A DNA stretch of 64,000 nucleotides from Clostridium sp. Ade.TY. GTDB taxonomy: Bacteria; Bacillota; Clostridia; Clostridiales; Clostridiaceae. Under the pieces are notes generated by a model. That model was not told the DNA's origin. It was given only the letters and a program-made list of their open reading frames with translations, and did no database searches. Each line of letters starts with the position of its first letter. Position 1 is the first letter of the stretch. The translations under genes and the position numbers were made by a program. Below are positions 37,910-47,618 of this stretch, piece after piece. The stretch spans positions 1 through 64,000 of the forward strand of contig NZ_AVSV01000032.1 in assembly GCF_000498355.1 (NCBI RefSeq), read 5' to 3'.

Positions 37910-38915
37910 TTGAAATCTCCTTATTATTTTTAAGCCAGAACGGCAAATTTATTATTCCAGTCACTGTGCCAAATCCGTAACTTAAATGTAATAATAATAA
38001 AATAAACGGAAGTAATATGACTTGCCAATAAAATTTATTATCTATTATTACTTTTACTGTTATCAATAGCATTACTGATATATAAGGAATCATTAAGCTC
38101 AAAAGTAATCTATTACTAAAATTTATACTTACTATAATTACTGCTATTAATGACAAAACAAAAATTAATGGAACAAAATGATATAATGAAAAACATTTTG
38201 GTTGTACACCTATAGTTAGTCCTATCCAGTAACCATTTAAAAATTTTTGTTTGCACATTTTTGAAAGCTTATTTCTTGCATTATGGTATGATATTACACT
38301 TGGATCTAACAAAAATTTATAACCAGCTTTTTTCATTCTGTAATGTATTTCATTATCTTCTGTTCTAGCTAATCTCTCATCATAATTACCTACAGTATCA
38401 AATACTTCTCTTGAATATGCTGCATGTGCTAGTGTGTTTACATATTCACTTTTTCTTTTTCTTCTATATTTAGCAATACCACTACCAAATATAGATGTCT
38501 CAGCTTGTAATAATAATCTTTGCCAATTACTTTTTTCATCTATTATACTAATCCTTTGTCCTCCAACTATTTTCTCCCCAACCTTTATGTTAATTACGTT
38601 TTTCTCTATAAAATCTTTTGGTAATCTTGAATGTGCATCAACTCTTAATATAATATCTCCTGTAGCTTCCTTTAAAGCAATATTCCAACCACAAGGCAAT
38701 ATTTTCTTATAATTATCTAATATTTTTATATTTTTAAATGTATTGTTTGAATGTAAAAATTTATTCATTATCTCTTTTGTATTATCTGTGGAATTGCTAT
38801 CTACAAGTAAAATTTCTATCTTTTTATGAGGATAACTTTGATTTTTTAAATCTTCTAATAAAAAACTTAAGTTTTCTCCTCCATTATAAGTAACAATTAT
38901 AAATGAAACCTTCAC
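37893..38915 (-). CDS. Membrane glycosyltransferase, GT2 family
   Basis: 340 aa. GT-A domain (1-230): VSFIIVTYNGGENLSFLLED, DSNSTDNTKEIM, RVDAHSRLP (DxD equivalent), TEDNEIHYRMKKAGY. Four hydrophobic C-terminal segments (about 245-330) place it in the membrane, as in succinoglycan ExoA-like transferases. The start is GTG at 38915 with AAGGGAGG 4-5 nt upstream; an upstream TTG lies before that site. Confidence 0.9.
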   Translation of the reverse strand: MKVSFIIVTYNGGENLSFLLEDLKNQSYPHKKIEILLVDSNSTDNTKEIMNKFLHSNNTFKNIKILDNYKKILPCGWNIALKEATGDIILRVDAHSRLPKDFIEKNVINIKVGEKIVGGQRISIIDEKSNWQRLLLQAETSIFGSGIAKYRRKRKSEYVNTLAHAAYSREVFDTVGNYDERLARTEDNEIHYRMKKAGYKFLLDPSVISYHNARNKLSKMCKQKFLNGYWIGLTIGVQPKCFSLYHFVPLIFVLSLIAVIIVSINFSNRLLLSLMIPYISVMLLITVKVIIDNKFYWQVILLPFILLLLHLSYGFGTVTGIINLPFWLKNNKEISNVLRE

Positions 38916-38942
38916 TTTTCCTCCCTTATTTAACAATCCATT

Positions 38943-39650
38943 TTATACTATTCCCTTATTACCTCTATTTACAAAAATTGATAGTGTCTTTATTATTATT
39001 TTTATATCATTAATGAATGTGAAATTTTCTATATACTTCAAATTATATTTCATCTTTAATGGCAATATCTCCTCTACATATACCTTGTCTACATTCTCAC
39101 TATTTGAGAGAAGTTTTTCCTCATCCTTAAATTTTATACTTGCTAATGATGTTACGCCCCCTGGCATTAAAAGTGTTATTAACATTTCTTTTGTATACTT
39201 TTCTACATACTTTGGAACTTCTGGTCTTGTCCCAACAAAACTTAAATCTCCTCTAACTATATTTAATATTTGTGGAAGTTCATCAAGTCTATATTTTCTC
39301 AATATTTTCCCAACTCTAGTTATCCTTGGATCATTTTCTGTTGTAACTTGACTTCCAAATTTTTCTGCATCTATTATCATTGTTCTAAATTTATATATAA
39401 AAAATTTTTCACCATATTTTGTGATCCTAACTTGTTTAAATATACATGGTCCTTTTGAATCCATTTTTATTATTAAAGCTATTAAAATCATTATTGGTAA
39501 TAATACTACTAGCCCAATTATTCCAATTATTAAATCAAATGCTCTTTTTATTATTAAGCTTTTTCTCTTTTTTAATAATTGATCATAAGCTATATTAACC
39601 TCTTTGCAATTCATAAATTGTGGAATATTACCTCTATTGCTACTTTCCAT
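38943..39650 (-). CDS. Initiating sugar phosphate transferase of locus II
   Basis: 235 aa. One membrane helix (about 38-62), then KMDSKGPCIFKQVRITKYGE, FRTM, RKYRLDELPQILNIVRGDLS and GTRPEVPKYV. It differs from the locus I enzyme in a 30-residue N-terminal extension and in the C-terminal part (MPGGVTSLASIKFKDEE). The likely donor is a UDP-4-amino-6-deoxy-HexNAc made by the two upstream genes. Confidence 0.92.
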   Translation of the reverse strand: MESSNRGNIPQFMNCKEVNIAYDQLLKKRKSLIIKRAFDLIIGIIGLVVLLPIMILIALIIKMDSKGPCIFKQVRITKYGEKFFIYKFRTMIIDAEKFGSQVTTENDPRITRVGKILRKYRLDELPQILNIVRGDLSFVGTRPEVPKYVEKYTKEMLITLLMPGGVTSLASIKFKDEEKLLSNSENVDKVYVEEILPLKMKYNLKYIENFTFINDIKIIIKTLSIFVNRGNKGIV

Positions 39651-39698
39651 CCTCCATTTCCCCTATAAAATTGCTCATTTACACATAAACTTAACTAT

Positions 39699-40916
39699 TT
39701 ATATTTCTAACCCTTTATCGACATTTACTATAATTTCTTTTAAATTTTTAGCTACATATATAGCCTCTTCTTCTGTTATTATCGTATTTAACGGCAATGT
39801 TATTTCATTTTTATACATTTCATACGAATTTGGGTAATCTTCTATCTTAAAACCTAACCTCTTATAAGCTGTTAGCATAGGAAGCGGTTTGTAATGAACA
39901 TTGGTTGCTATATCTTTCTCTGCCAAACTCTTTATTATTTCATTTCTGAATTTTTCATCTTTTTTATCTAGCCTCACCATATATAGATGACCACTCGACT
40001 TACCATATTCGGTAAAATGACTAAGTGTTTTAATACCACTTTCCATTAAACATTCATTATATACATTTATAATTTTTTCTCTATATTTTAAAATTTCATC
40101 ATATCGGTTAAGTTGAGCTAAACCTATTGCAGCCATTATATCTGTCATATTATACTTATATCCTGGATAAACTATGTCATATTCCCAACTACCTTTTTTG
40201 TTTTTTACTAATGCGTCCTTTGTTTGTCCATGTAGTGATAGTTCATTGATTATTTTATACAGTTTTTCATTTTTAAGTTTATCTTTTGTAGTCCATGTTA
40301 CTGCTCCACCTTCTGCTGTAGTTAAATTTTTTACTGCATGAAATGAAAAACTTGTAAAATCTGCTATATTACCTGATTTTTTTCCTTTATATGTTGCTCC
40401 AAAAGAATGAGCTGCATCTGCAATTATAGAAATTCTACCTATTTTTTTTTGAATATTATTTTTTGCATTAAATAAATTTCTTTTTCTTTTAACAATCTCA
40501 AATATTTTGTCATAATCACATATAACTCCAGCTAGGTCAACAGCTATAATCGCCTTAGTCCTTTCTGTTATTGCTTCTTCTAACTTTCTATAATCCATTT
40601 CATAACTATCTTTTTCTGTATCAATCAGTTCTATATTTGCTCCAACATGATGTATTACACTGGCCGATGCTGTATAAGTATATGCTGAAGTTATTACTTC
40701 ATCCCCTTTTCCTATACCAAGCATTCTTAAAATAATTTCCATCCCAGCTGTCGCAGAATTTAAGCATATAGCTTTTTCTGTACCACAATACTCAGCAATT
40801 TTTTTTTCAAACTCCTTAGTTTTTGGTCCTGTAGTTATCCATCCTGATTTTAATACTTCAATAACATTATCTATTTCATCATCTCTTATATCTGGTGGTG
40901 AAAATGGTATTATCAT
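39699..40916 (-). CDS. DegT/DnrJ/EryC1-family sugar 4-aminotransferase
   Basis: 405 aa PLP enzyme. Conserved marks: SGWITTGPKTKEFEKKIAEY, DAAHSFGATYKGKKSG, SFHAVKNLTTAEGG (Lys binds PLP), GYKYNMTDIMAAIGLAQL, NVHYKPLP. It sits directly after the 4,6-dehydratase gene, so it probably aminates UDP-4-keto-6-deoxy-HexNAc to a UDP-4-amino sugar (PglE or PseC type). The closest known parallel is the 2-acetamido-4-amino-trideoxyhexose of pneumococcal teichoic acid, which also carries LicD-added phosphocholine. Confidence 0.93.
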   Translation of the reverse strand: MIIPFSPPDIRDDEIDNVIEVLKSGWITTGPKTKEFEKKIAEYCGTEKAICLNSATAGMEIILRMLGIGKGDEVITSAYTYTASASVIHHVGANIELIDTEKDSYEMDYRKLEEAITERTKAIIAVDLAGVICDYDKIFEIVKRKRNLFNAKNNIQKKIGRISIIADAAHSFGATYKGKKSGNIADFTSFSFHAVKNLTTAEGGAVTWTTKDKLKNEKLYKIINELSLHGQTKDALVKNKKGSWEYDIVYPGYKYNMTDIMAAIGLAQLNRYDEILKYREKIINVYNECLMESGIKTLSHFTEYGKSSGHLYMVRLDKKDEKFRNEIIKSLAEKDIATNVHYKPLPMLTAYKRLGFKIEDYPNSYEMYKNEITLPLNTIITEEEAIYVAKNLKEIIVNVDKGLEI

Positions 40917-41010
40917 AAAACCTCCATACTTTATAAGTTATACTTTTTATTTTTTGTAATTATATTAATTAATTTCTTTATTATTACTATTATTTTTTAG
41001 TAATTTATTC

Positions 41011-42864
41011 TTATATTTTCATCTTTGACTGTTTAGTTATATAAGTGGGTACAACTTCCATCATCTTTCGATCTAAAATTTCTTTATCCTCTCTACCTGC
41101 TATAAAAACAAGCTCACTTATATACTTTTTTATATCTTCTATATTAAAATTTCCTGGTTTTGCTACGAATATTTTTTTATTATTAGTTTCTCTTAAACCT
41201 TCTTCCTCCATTAATAACTCCTCATATAATTTTTCTCCAGGTCTTAATCCTATTTCTTTTATTTCAATATCTTTATTAGAATCAAACCCTGAAAGTTTTA
41301 CAAGTTTTAATGCCAAATCATATATCTTTACAGGTTCTCCCATATCAAGCACAAATATTTCTCCTCCTTTTCCATAAGCTCCTGCTTGGATAACAAGTCT
41401 TACAGCTTCTGGAATTAACATAAAATATCTTGTTATTTTTTTATGAGTTAACGTTACTGGACCACCATTTTTTATTTGTTCCTTAAATAAAGGTATTACT
41501 GATCCATTGCTCCCTAATACATTTCCAAATCTCACCGCAACAAATTCTGTTTCTGAAATTTTATCCATAGCTTGAATAATCATCTCACAAAGCCTTTTAC
41601 TAGCTCCCATTATATTTGTTGGGTTAACAGCTTTATCTGTTGATATAAGTACAAATTTATCTACTTTATAAAAACTTGATGCTTCTGCTACATTTAAAGT
41701 TCCAACAACATTATTATTAATTGCTTCTCCTGGATTAGTTTCCATTAAAGGAACATGTTTATGAGCTGCAGCATGAAACACCACATCTGGTTTATATTTC
41801 TTAAATATTTTATCTATTCTATCTCTATCTCTAACAGAAGCTATTATTGTTTTATGATTAAAATTTTTAAAGTTTCTTTTTAGTTCATTTTCTAAATCAT
41901 AAGCATTATTCTCGTATATATCTAATATTAAAAGTTGCTTTGGTGAGAACTTAATTATTTGTCTACAAAGTTCTGAACCGATTGAGCCCCCTCCTCCTGT
42001 TACTAGTACAATCTTATTTTTTATATAACCTTCAACCCCCTCTTTATCTAGTTTTATTTCATCCCTTTCAAGTAAATCCTTAAGATCCACATCCCTCATT
42101 CTTTTTAAAGATATCTTTCCTCCAATAATTTCATATATACCTGGTACTATCTTTATACTTGCGGAAGTTTTTTGGCATATTTCAATTATTTCTTTTTTAT
42201 CCTTTGCAGATATTTTTGAAATTGCAATAAGTATAGTATCTATATTTAAATTTTTTACTAATTCTTCTATATTTTCTCTTCCACCTAAAACTTTAATACC
42301 AGCAACTAAAGTACCTTTTTTTCTTTTATTATCATCAATTATTCCAATAGGCTTCATATTTATATTTTGATTTTTATACATTTCATCAATTACAATACGA
42401 CCACATGACCCTGCCCCTATTACTAATACTCTATTCATTTCCCTTCCTGTTTTAAACTTACCATATGAAGCCATTCTCCTAAATATCCTATATGAAAGCC
42501 TAATACAAACTGTTCCCATGAATATCAATATAGAACTAGATATAATTAAACTATTTGGTATTAAAATATTTATTATGTTATTTAAAATTAAGGTTATACA
42601 CCCAGCTGTAATACAAGCCATAAGTCCTCTTATAAGTTCATCAATACTTGCATTTTCCCAAATACTTTTATATATTTTAAATATTATAAATATGCCTATA
42701 TAAATCACAATTATTACTGGAATAACCTTTATATAATTCTTTATATATATAGCTGGTATACTTATATCAAACCGTAAAATAAAGCTAAAAAAATATGAAA
42801 GATTAATAACTATAATATCTAAAAATATTAGTACTATCCCTTTATACTTAATAAATTTATGCAA
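41011..42864 (-). CDS. Membrane UDP-HexNAc 4,6-dehydratase (PglF-like), locus II
   Basis: 617 aa, first gene of locus II. Same architecture as 25005-26885: four membrane helices, Rossmann domain (LVIGAGSCGRIVIDEMYKN) and catalytic domain (VTGGGGSIGSELCRQI, AAHKHVPLMETN, STDKAVNPTNIMGASKR). The start is TTG at 42864: GGAGGTGG lies 5-6 nt upstream, while the earlier GTG at 42873 is part of that site. The gene provides the keto sugar for the adjacent aminotransferase. Confidence 0.92.
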   Translation of the reverse strand: MHKFIKYKGIVLIFLDIIVINLSYFFSFILRFDISIPAIYIKNYIKVIPVIIVIYIGIFIIFKIYKSIWENASIDELIRGLMACITAGCITLILNNIINILIPNSLIISSSILIFMGTVCIRLSYRIFRRMASYGKFKTGREMNRVLVIGAGSCGRIVIDEMYKNQNINMKPIGIIDDNKRKKGTLVAGIKVLGGRENIEELVKNLNIDTILIAISKISAKDKKEIIEICQKTSASIKIVPGIYEIIGGKISLKRMRDVDLKDLLERDEIKLDKEGVEGYIKNKIVLVTGGGGSIGSELCRQIIKFSPKQLLILDIYENNAYDLENELKRNFKNFNHKTIIASVRDRDRIDKIFKKYKPDVVFHAAAHKHVPLMETNPGEAINNNVVGTLNVAEASSFYKVDKFVLISTDKAVNPTNIMGASKRLCEMIIQAMDKISETEFVAVRFGNVLGSNGSVIPLFKEQIKNGGPVTLTHKKITRYFMLIPEAVRLVIQAGAYGKGGEIFVLDMGEPVKIYDLALKLVKLSGFDSNKDIEIKEIGLRPGEKLYEELLMEEEGLRETNNKKIFVAKPGNFNIEDIKKYISELVFIAGREDKEILDRKMMEVVPTYITKQSKMKI

Positions 42865-43371
42865 CTTAACCACCTCCCCCTATCTTTCTTTTACTAAGCT
42901 TTCTAAATATTTTGCTAAATTGCTTTCTGTACTCAATAATATCTCTTCTATAATAGGAAATACACCCAAATAATATAGAGCCTTTTTATAATTTTTCTCT
43001 ATTGTTTTTAATATCTTTTTTATAATTCCCACATACATATATTTCATTTATCAATTTATTTTCACTTAATTTTTTCAATTAAATATTAGATAATTTTTAC
43101 TATTTATTAAATAAAATTTTATTTCTAATTATAAATACTTCTTTTATGAAATTTACATAATAAAATATAACGTAACTTAATCATTAACTTTTTTTCTTCT
43201 AAATCATTATATTATACAAAAATAAAATTTATTCCATAATAAATATCCACTGACTAAGCCTTATGGATCTTCATAAAAAATAAAAAAGAGTCATGAAACT
43301 TTTAATTTCATAACTCTTTTTATACTTTATTTAAATTTATCTATATACTGAATTTATAATATTGGTTTTAA
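42865..43371. other. Upstream region of locus II, 507 bp without genes
   Basis: It contains the terminator of the Gtr cassette at 43282-43321. I could not find a convincing sigma-A promoter for locus II; several TATAAA and TATATT boxes lack a -35. A long leader is possible, because the first clear -10-like boxes are more than 100 nt from the start. Confidence 0.5.
43282..43321 (-). terminator. Terminator of Gtr cassette
   Basis: Arms AAAAAGAGT-C-ATGAAA and TTTCAT-A-ACTCTTTTT with a short loop. The minus strand continues with CTCTTTTTTATTTTTT, a strong T-tract. It lies 50 bp after the GtrA gene. Confidence 0.85.
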
Positions 43372-43773
43372 TTATTTTTCTTTGAATGCAAAAAACTTCA
43401 TACATATAAATGTAACTGGAACCCCTATTATTGCAGCCAATGCATAAGCAATGAGTTTATCAAATCCCATCATATTAAATACAATTAAAACTATAATATT
43501 TTGAATAATAAAGTTTGGTATATAAGATATTGCAAATTTTATAAACTTTTTAAATTCAAGTCTTTCTCTAAATGTAACATAACTATTTAGTATATATGAA
43601 ATAACAAGTGAAGATATATAGCCAACTACAAATGCTACATTCTCATTTAAAAAGCTTGAATATATGTATGAAAATACAACTCCATTAAAAGTATTTATTA
43701 CTCCTATTATTACAAATAATATAAATTCCTTATTAAAAAATATGTTTTTTATTTTTTTTATCAACGTTCCCAT
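43372..43773 (-). CDS. gtrA: GtrA-family membrane protein (lipid-sugar flippase)
   Basis: 133 aa with four membrane helices. Family marks: FVIIGVINTFNGVVFSYIY, SYILNSYVTFRER, and the ending AAIIGVPVTFICMKFFAF. The ATG at 43773 has AGGGGG 9-10 nt upstream; a nearer ATG touches that site. GtrA proteins are thought to flip undecaprenyl-phosphate-sugar made by GtrB. Gene order GT-C, gtrB, gtrA in transcription. Confidence 0.9.
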   Translation of the reverse strand: MGTLIKKIKNIFFNKEFILFVIIGVINTFNGVVFSYIYSSFLNENVAFVVGYISSLVISYILNSYVTFRERLEFKKFIKFAISYIPNFIIQNIIVLIVFNMMGFDKLIAYALAAIIGVPVTFICMKFFAFKEK

Positions 43774-43790
43774 AATCATCCCCCTAAGCT

Positions 43791-44762
43791 TTATATATCT
43801 TTGATATTTTCTCTTTTCCCATCAATTAATGTATCTTTTATAATGAATCTTGGTCTTCTCTTTGTTTCCGTATAAATCTTTCCTATATATTCACCAATTA
43901 CTCCAAGAGATAAAAGCTGGATACCACCAATCATCCATATTGAAGCAGTAAGTGAAGTCCAACCAGCCTGAGCATTCCCCATAAACTTCGAAACAAGTGA
44001 ATATATTATTGCAATAAAACTTATTAAAAATATAAAGAATCCTAAGCTTGTTATTATTCTAATTGGTTTTACACTAAATGATGTAATTCCATCCCATGCA
44101 AATGTAAGCATTTTCTTTAAAGGATATTTTGATTCTCCTGCAAATCTCTCATGTCTTTCATATTCTACAACTGAAAATTTATATCCTATAAGGGGTACTA
44201 TACCTCTTAAGAAAAGATTTGCTTCTTTAAATTCGCTAAGACCTTCAAGAGCTCTCTTGCTCATAAGTCTATAATCAGCATGATTATAAACTACATCAAC
44301 GCCAAGTACATTCATAAATTTATAAAATCCAAGGGCTGTTGTTCTCTTAAAAAATGTATCTGTTTCTCTTGATGAACGAACACCATAAACTACATCTGAA
44401 CCACTATAATATTCTTCAACAAACTTATCTATAACATCTATATCATCTTGAAGATCTGCATCTAATGATATAGTCATATCTGCATATTCTTTTGCAGTCA
44501 TAAGTCCTGCAAGAAGTGCATTTTGGTGTCCTTTATTTCTTGAAAGATTAACTCCTGAAAACATATCATTCTGATTATTTAACTCTTCAATAATGCTCCA
44601 GGTCTTATCCCTTGAACCATCATTTACAAATAATATTTTACTTTCCTTATGTATTAATCCTTTTTCAATCATTGTATTCATTTTTGTTAATAGTCTACTG
44701 CTAGTTTCATGAAGAACTTCTTCTTCATTGTAACAAGGAATCACTAAATACAATTTATCCAT
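43791..44762 (-). CDS. gtrB: GtrB-like polyprenyl-phosphate glycosyltransferase, GT2
   Basis: 323 aa. GT-A domain: LVIPCYNEEEVLHETS, VNDGSRDKTWSII, SLDADLQDDIDVIDKF (DxD), NHADYRLMSKRALEGL, then HERFAGESKYPLKKM. Two C-terminal helices (about 230-300). It makes undecaprenyl-phosphate-hexose from a UDP-sugar, likely UDP-glucose from GalU. GGAGGAA precedes the ATG. Confidence 0.93.
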   Translation of the reverse strand: MDKLYLVIPCYNEEEVLHETSSRLLTKMNTMIEKGLIHKESKILFVNDGSRDKTWSIIEELNNQNDMFSGVNLSRNKGHQNALLAGLMTAKEYADMTISLDADLQDDIDVIDKFVEEYYSGSDVVYGVRSSRETDTFFKRTTALGFYKFMNVLGVDVVYNHADYRLMSKRALEGLSEFKEANLFLRGIVPLIGYKFSVVEYERHERFAGESKYPLKKMLTFAWDGITSFSVKPIRIITSLGFFIFLISFIAIIYSLVSKFMGNAQAGWTSLTASIWMIGGIQLLSLGVIGEYIGKIYTETKRRPRFIIKDTLIDGKRENIKDI

Positions 44763-44784
44763 TTATATTCCTCCGTATCTTAGT

Positions 44785-46317
44785 TTAATTATTTAAATCT
44801 TTTTTCCTAAATAATAAGTATTTATTTATTTTCCCCTCAAAAAATTGTTCCTTTTGTGATATTAACTCATATTTATCCCAAATATACTTTGATTTAATAT
44901 CTTTTAATGTTTTGTTATGATTTATCTTAATTAAAACATAATCAGTTATACCTTCTTTTATATAACGATTTTGTTCATTTATATTTTCCGGGAATTTTTT
45001 GTATGGTATATTTTGAATTTCAAAATACTTAATATTAGGAGTTATTCCAGTAGTTAAATATAACCCATTATCCAAATTCCCATAATTTAACAATGTAGCA
45101 TTAGGAGTTTCATTTATGATTTCTGCAAACTTATATTGAAATAAATCATTTTTATTCATTTTTAACATATAAGTATTATGGTTATATTTTAAAGTTATTG
45201 GAATTAATATAATAGTTAAAACTATTCCAATAAATATACACTTATATTTAGTCATATCTTTAATAAATGTTCTATTTAATAAACTTATACTGACTAGTAT
45301 ACCAAATATAACAAATGGAGCAAAAATAAAGAAATAATATTTATATCCTCTTCCCCCAATGTATACAAACACAATTGTAGTAAATATTATAACAACAAAT
45401 GAAACTTTTCCTATTATACTTTTTATTAACTTATTTGAAATTAAAGTATATAGTCCTCCTATTATTGTTAATATACTATAAATAGGATTTTGAACCACTC
45501 CTTTGTATATACTTTTTAAAATAAACTTTATTTTTTTTAATAATCCATAATTCACTGTATAAGAATCTAAATTTATAAATATGTAAGCGTTAATCCAATC
45601 TCTTATCGCTCCATTTATTCCAAAGTATATAACCCATGGAATTGTTGCTAAAAACATTCCAATCAAAAATATAAAACATCCTTTTATACCCTCTATAAAT
45701 TTCTTATTAATTATAGACGATATAAAAATCATCATCATCCATCCAAACCCAAACCCTAACAATGAATATTTTATCCAAAGTACACATCCAGCTAAAAATC
45801 CATTTAACAATATAATTTTACTATTCATTGGATTTGGATAATCATATTTAAAATATTTAAGTAAATAATATAAACTTATAATAATCATTGGAATAACAAA
45901 TTCCTCTGCACTATCCCCATGCGAAAAATTTATCAAATTTAATACTATTGCTGATATTATAGGTAATACTATATATGAATATTTTTTATCATAATAAAGA
46001 TTAATTATTTTGCTACAAAAAAATAAAAATATAGTGAAAAATATAACTTCAAATATATATACACCTAAAAATGTATCATTTGATATTAAATAAGCTAAAC
46101 CATGTATAAAATATAAAAGCGGTCCTTTTTGCTCAAATAAATCTCTATATAACACTTTTCCATTCATCATACCTTTACCCATAGTAAAAAAAGCATTTGA
46201 ATCTACCCAATCATTAATAGGATAAAGAGGGGATGATTTTGTACATATAAATAAAAATATAGCTGCTATACATAAACTATAAATAACCATAAATTTATTT
46301 TCATTTGTTTTACTCAT
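44785..46317 (-). CDS. GT-C family membrane glycosyltransferase (GtrC-role)
   Basis: 510 aa with about 11 membrane helices. The N-terminal loop has NDWVDSNAFFTMGKGMMNG and DLFEQKGPLLYFIHGLAYL, the GT-C/ArnT-like signature with an Asp in the first outside loop. A soluble C-terminal domain follows (from about 395). It would take the sugar from the lipid carrier outside and add it to a wall polymer. With gtrB and gtrA it forms a three-component glycosylation system. It has about 170 bp of upstream space and TAAGGAGAT before the start. Confidence 0.85.
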   Translation of the reverse strand: MSKTNENKFMVIYSLCIAAIFLFICTKSSPLYPINDWVDSNAFFTMGKGMMNGKVLYRDLFEQKGPLLYFIHGLAYLISNDTFLGVYIFEVIFFTIFLFFCSKIINLYYDKKYSYIVLPIISAIVLNLINFSHGDSAEEFVIPMIIISLYYLLKYFKYDYPNPMNSKIILLNGFLAGCVLWIKYSLLGFGFGWMMMIFISSIINKKFIEGIKGCFIFLIGMFLATIPWVIYFGINGAIRDWINAYIFINLDSYTVNYGLLKKIKFILKSIYKGVVQNPIYSILTIIGGLYTLISNKLIKSIIGKVSFVVIIFTTIVFVYIGGRGYKYYFFIFAPFVIFGILVSISLLNRTFIKDMTKYKCIFIGIVLTIILIPITLKYNHNTYMLKMNKNDLFQYKFAEIINETPNATLLNYGNLDNGLYLTTGITPNIKYFEIQNIPYKKFPENINEQNRYIKEGITDYVLIKINHNKTLKDIKSKYIWDKYELISQKEQFFEGKINKYLLFRKKDLNN

Positions 46318-46438
46318 TTAAGAATCTCCTTAACTTTATATACTTTATTTATTTATATATTGCCCATTTTTATCAAAATAAAGCATATTTTAGTTAATTA
46401 TTCTTAGAATAAATTAAAACATGTTTTTATAATAGTTT

Positions 46439-46477
46439 AAAAATGATATGAGATACCATTTATCTCATATCATTTTT
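46439..46477 (-). terminator. Terminator of UDP-GlcNAc 2-epimerase gene
   Basis: A stem of about 16 bp, AAAATGATATGAGATA / TATCTCATATCATTTT, with a 5-nt loop. T-runs follow on both strands. It lies 17 bp after the gene ending at 46494. Confidence 0.85.
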
Positions 46478-46493
46478 TGTACTTTATATTAAG

Positions 46494-47618
46494 TTACTTA
46501 GAAAAATGATTACTTATTATATCTAATATTTTTATACATGCCTTTCCATCTCCATATGGATTCTCTGCATGTGCCATTTCCTTGTAAGCTTCTTCATCAA
46601 GTAAAAGCTTCTTAGCTTCTTCATAAATTTTTTCTGTTTCGATTCCTGCAAGCTTAATTGTTCCTGCTTCAACGGCTTCTGGTCTTTCTGTTTCTGTTCT
46701 AAGAACCATTACTGGTTTACCAAGTGTTGGTGCTTCTTCTTGAATTCCACCTGAATCTGTCATTATAAGCTTAACTCTTGACATAAGATTTGCAAATTCA
46801 ACATATTCAAGAGGTTCTATTAAGAATACTCTTCCTGCATATTTATCAAAATATTTATGAGCTAATTCCCTTATTGCAGGATTCTTATGCATTGGGAATA
46901 TAACTTCTACTCTTTCATCTTCTTCAATAAGCTTAATCATTGCTTTGAAGATGTTCTCCATTGGCTCTCCCCAGTTTTCTCTTCTGTGAGTTGTAAGTAA
47001 TATTACATTTTTATTTTTATAATCTATATCATTTAATATTTGTTGTTCAAACATTAATGTATCATCAATTACACTAAGTAATGCATCAATTACCGTATTT
47101 CCTGTAATGAATATTTTTTCCTCTGATACACCTTCTCTTAAAAGATTAGCTTTATTTGTCTTTGTTGGTGCAAAGTGAAGTGTTGTTATTGCACCTGTAA
47201 GCTTTCTGTTTGCTTCTTCTGGAAATGGTGAATATATGTCATATGTTCTAAGTCCAGCTTCTACGTGTCCTACTGGAACTTGATTGTAAAATGCAGCAAG
47301 TGCTCCATTTAAAGTTGTTGAAGTATCTCCGTGAACCAATACTATATCTGGCTGACATTTTTTAATTACTTCATCTACTCCTTTTAAAACTTTACTTGAT
47401 ATATCAACTATTGTTTGTCCATGCGCCATTATATCAAGATCATAATCTTGATGAACATCAAATATTTCAAGTACTGTATCAAGCATTTCTCTATGCTGCG
47501 CTGTTACACATACTATTGACTCAAATCTATCATCTTTTTCAAGTGCCTTAACTAATGGACACATTTTTATTCCTTCAGGTCTAGTTCCAAAAACTGATAA
47601 TACCTTTATTTTTCTCAT
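46494..47618 (-). CDS. mnaA: UDP-N-acetylglucosamine 2-epimerase, non-hydrolysing
   Basis: 374 aa enzyme giving UDP-ManNAc. Signature segments: GTRPEGIKMCPLV, VHGDTSTTLNGALAA, GHVEAGLRTYD, THRRENWGEPMEN, MTDSGGIQEEAPTLGKPV. Own transcription unit with AAAGGATGG upstream. UDP-ManNAc is the usual second sugar of wall teichoic acid linkage units and a common capsule sugar. It is not inside either locus, so it may serve more than one polymer. Confidence 0.95.
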   Translation of the reverse strand: MRKIKVLSVFGTRPEGIKMCPLVKALEKDDRFESIVCVTAQHREMLDTVLEIFDVHQDYDLDIMAHGQTIVDISSKVLKGVDEVIKKCQPDIVLVHGDTSTTLNGALAAFYNQVPVGHVEAGLRTYDIYSPFPEEANRKLTGAITTLHFAPTKTNKANLLREGVSEEKIFITGNTVIDALLSVIDDTLMFEQQILNDIDYKNKNVILLTTHRRENWGEPMENIFKAMIKLIEEDERVEVIFPMHKNPAIRELAHKYFDKYAGRVFLIEPLEYVEFANLMSRVKLIMTDSGGIQEEAPTLGKPVMVLRTETERPEAVEAGTIKLAGIETEKIYEEAKKLLLDEEAYKEMAHAENPYGDGKACIKILDIISNHFSK

